Below, in pieces: positions 63,116-64,000 of a stretch of DNA of 64,000 nucleotides (position 1 is its first letter; each line of letters opens with the position of its first letter). The stretch comes from Pseudomonas nitroreducens. GTDB taxonomy: Bacteria; Pseudomonadota; Gammaproteobacteria; Pseudomonadales; Pseudomonadaceae. The notes beneath the pieces are model-generated. The model was not told the origin of the DNA. It did not search any database and was given only the letters and a program-made list of their open reading frames with translations. The position numbers and the translations under genes were made by a program. Location of the stretch: assembly GCF_024170165.1 (NCBI RefSeq), contig NZ_JALJXP010000002.1:186001-250000 (forward strand). Reading direction: 5' to 3'.

Positions 63116-63313
63116 ATGCACAATCGCCTCAAGGCATTGCGCGCCGAACGCGGCTGGAGCCAGCAGGACCTCGCCCTGCAACTGCAGGTTTCGCGGCAGA
63201 GCGTGATCGCCATCGAGAGTGGCAAGTTCGATCCCAGCCTGCCGCTGGCCTTTCGTATAGCCCGGGTCTTCGGCCTGAGCATCGAGGCCATCTTCAGCGA
63301 CGCGCAGCCCTAG
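63116..63313 (+). CDS. XRE-family helix-turn-helix regulator
   Basis: This 65-residue protein is a single HTH_3 domain: LKALRAERGWSQQDLALQLQVSRQSVIAIESGKFDPSLPLAFRIARVFGLSIEAIF. It probably binds DNA as a dimer. GAAAGGAGC lies seven bases before the ATG at 63116. It follows the small membrane protein gene and probably regulates both. The pair resembles a membrane sensor with a partner repressor; a toxin-antitoxin reading is less likely because the first protein has four membrane segments and no toxin fold. Confidence 0.85.
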   Translation: MHNRLKALRAERGWSQQDLALQLQVSRQSVIAIESGKFDPSLPLAFRIARVFGLSIEAIFSDAQP

Positions 63314-63397
63314 TGAGCCGGGTGCGCCGACTGGACTACGAAGCCCGCCGGGCATAGGCTGCTGGGTCTGCACAGCTCCGAACCTAAGGAACGCATC

Positions 63398-64000
63398 ATG
63401 AGCCGCATTTTCGCCGACAACGCGCAGTCCATCGGCAACACGCCGCTGGTCCAGATCAACCGCATCGCCCCGCGCGGCGTCACCATCCTGGCCAAGATCG
63501 AAGGGCGCAACCCGGGCTACTCGGTGAAGTGCCGGATCGGCGCCAACATGATCTGGGATGCCGAATCCAGCGGCCGCCTGAAATCCGGCATGACCCTGGT
63601 CGAACCGACCTCCGGCAACACCGGCATCGGCCTGGCCTTCGTCGCCGCTGCCCGTGGCTACAAGCTGATCCTCACCATGCCCTCCTCCATGAGCCTGGAA
63701 CGCCGCAAGGTGCTCAAGGCACTGGGCGCCGAGATCGTCCTGACCGAGCCGGCCAAGGGCATGAAGGGCGCCATCGCCAAGGCCGAGGAAATCCTCGCCA
63801 GCGACCCGGCGAAGTACTTCATGCCGGCGCAGTTCGACAACCCGGCCAACCCGGCGATCCACGAAAAGACCACCGGCCCGGAAATCTGGAACGACACCGA
63901 TGGCGCGGTCGACGTGCTGGTGGCCGGCGTCGGCACCGGCGGCACCCTCACCGGCGTGTCGCGCTTCATCAAGAACACCAAGGGCAAGCCGATTCTGTCG
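63398..64000 (+). CDS. cysK: CysK, cysteine synthase A (3' end outside the window)
   Basis: The 201 codons present encode a PLP-dependent O-acetylserine sulfhydrylase that makes cysteine from O-acetylserine and sulfide. The cofactor lysine is Lys44 in [14 protein letters not shown]. The phosphate-binding and substrate loops TSGNTG (71-76) and [10 protein letters not shown] (177-186) are present. The start at 63398 has AAGGAACGCATC upstream. The gene runs off the window and lacks roughly the last third (usual length about 320). The NPxYSVKCR version points to CysK and not CysM. Confidence 0.93.
   Translation, partial: MSRIFADNAQSIGNTPLVQINRIAPRGVTILAKIEGRNPGYSVKCRIGANMIWDAESSGRLKSGMTLVEPTSGNTGIGLAFVAAARGYKLILTMPSSMSLERRKVLKALGAEIVLTEPAKGMKGAIAKAEEILASDPAKYFMPAQFDNPANPAIHEKTTGPEIWNDTDGAVDVLVAGVGTGGTLTGVSRFIKNTKGKPILS

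Noticed and set aside
62704-63313. Toxin-antitoxin interpretation of the membrane protein/XRE pair.
   Set aside because: The first protein has four membrane segments and 129 residues with no toxin fold, and the gene order and operator fit a regulated membrane protein better.

Overview
This is a high-GC chromosomal window from a Pseudomonas. The encoded proteins and gene order resemble what I recall of P. aeruginosa PAO1 (the PA3441-PA3450 sulfonate block, the phhRABC block and the PA1407-PA1422 guanidinobutyrate/polyamine block). Those blocks are far apart in PAO1 but contiguous here, so a relative such as the P. nitroreducens/citronellolis/knackmussii group is more likely than P. aeruginosa itself. 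Several families of REP/REPIN-like inverted repeats sit in the gaps. I see no rRNA, tRNA, insertion sequence, prophage or CRISPR.

Layout. 0.2-9.0 kb: sulfur scavenging, all leftward: lsfA, a second sulfonate-type ABC transporter and ssuE-A-D-C-B-F. 9.3-13.9 kb: phenylalanine/tyrosine catabolism, with phhR divergent from phhA-phhB-phhC. 14-15 kb: a CorA/ZntB-type transporter. 15.2-20.5 kb: a leftward 2-aminoethylphosphonate-type ABC transporter operon ending in a FAD amine oxidase. 20.9-22.1 kb: a thiolase. 22.3-37.1 kb: a 3,108-residue LapA/BapA-like RTX adhesin, divergent from its own type I secretion operon (TolC-like protein, ABC transporter, HlyD-like adaptor). 37.4-42 kb: soxR with a SoxR-box-controlled small monooxygenase, a GNAT enzyme, an ABC-F ATPase, an unknown gene and a DTW-domain tRNA modifier. 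42-54 kb: gbuR, gbuA, two transporters, a 2-ketoarginine-type decarboxylase, a metallo-hydrolase, a PA1414/SicX-like small locus, a DMT exporter, a polyamine-binding protein and aphA. 54-64 kb: an MscS-type channel, a methyltransferase, a lipoprotein, an AraC regulator, a vWA/MoxR pair, a small membrane protein with an XRE regulator, and the 5' part of cysK.

The most interesting parts are these. (1) The adhesin has a tandem TAAG LapG-type cleavage sequence, 11 repeats of about 157 residues, two MIDAS-bearing vWA domains and RTX repeats, and a near-perfect FleQ box lies in the divergent promoter region; no lapG or lapD is in the window. (2) A 44-codon gene with an upstream Anr-like box and a strong terminator occupies the position of P. 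aeruginosa PA1414, the locus of the oxygen-responsive sRNA SicX. (3) A 23-base direct repeat with a 33-bp period precedes the membrane protein/XRE pair. (4) PhhR has altered key AAA+ motifs.

Starts were chosen from ribosome binding sites, family length and overlaps. All homology statements rest on recognition by eye; no searches were run.
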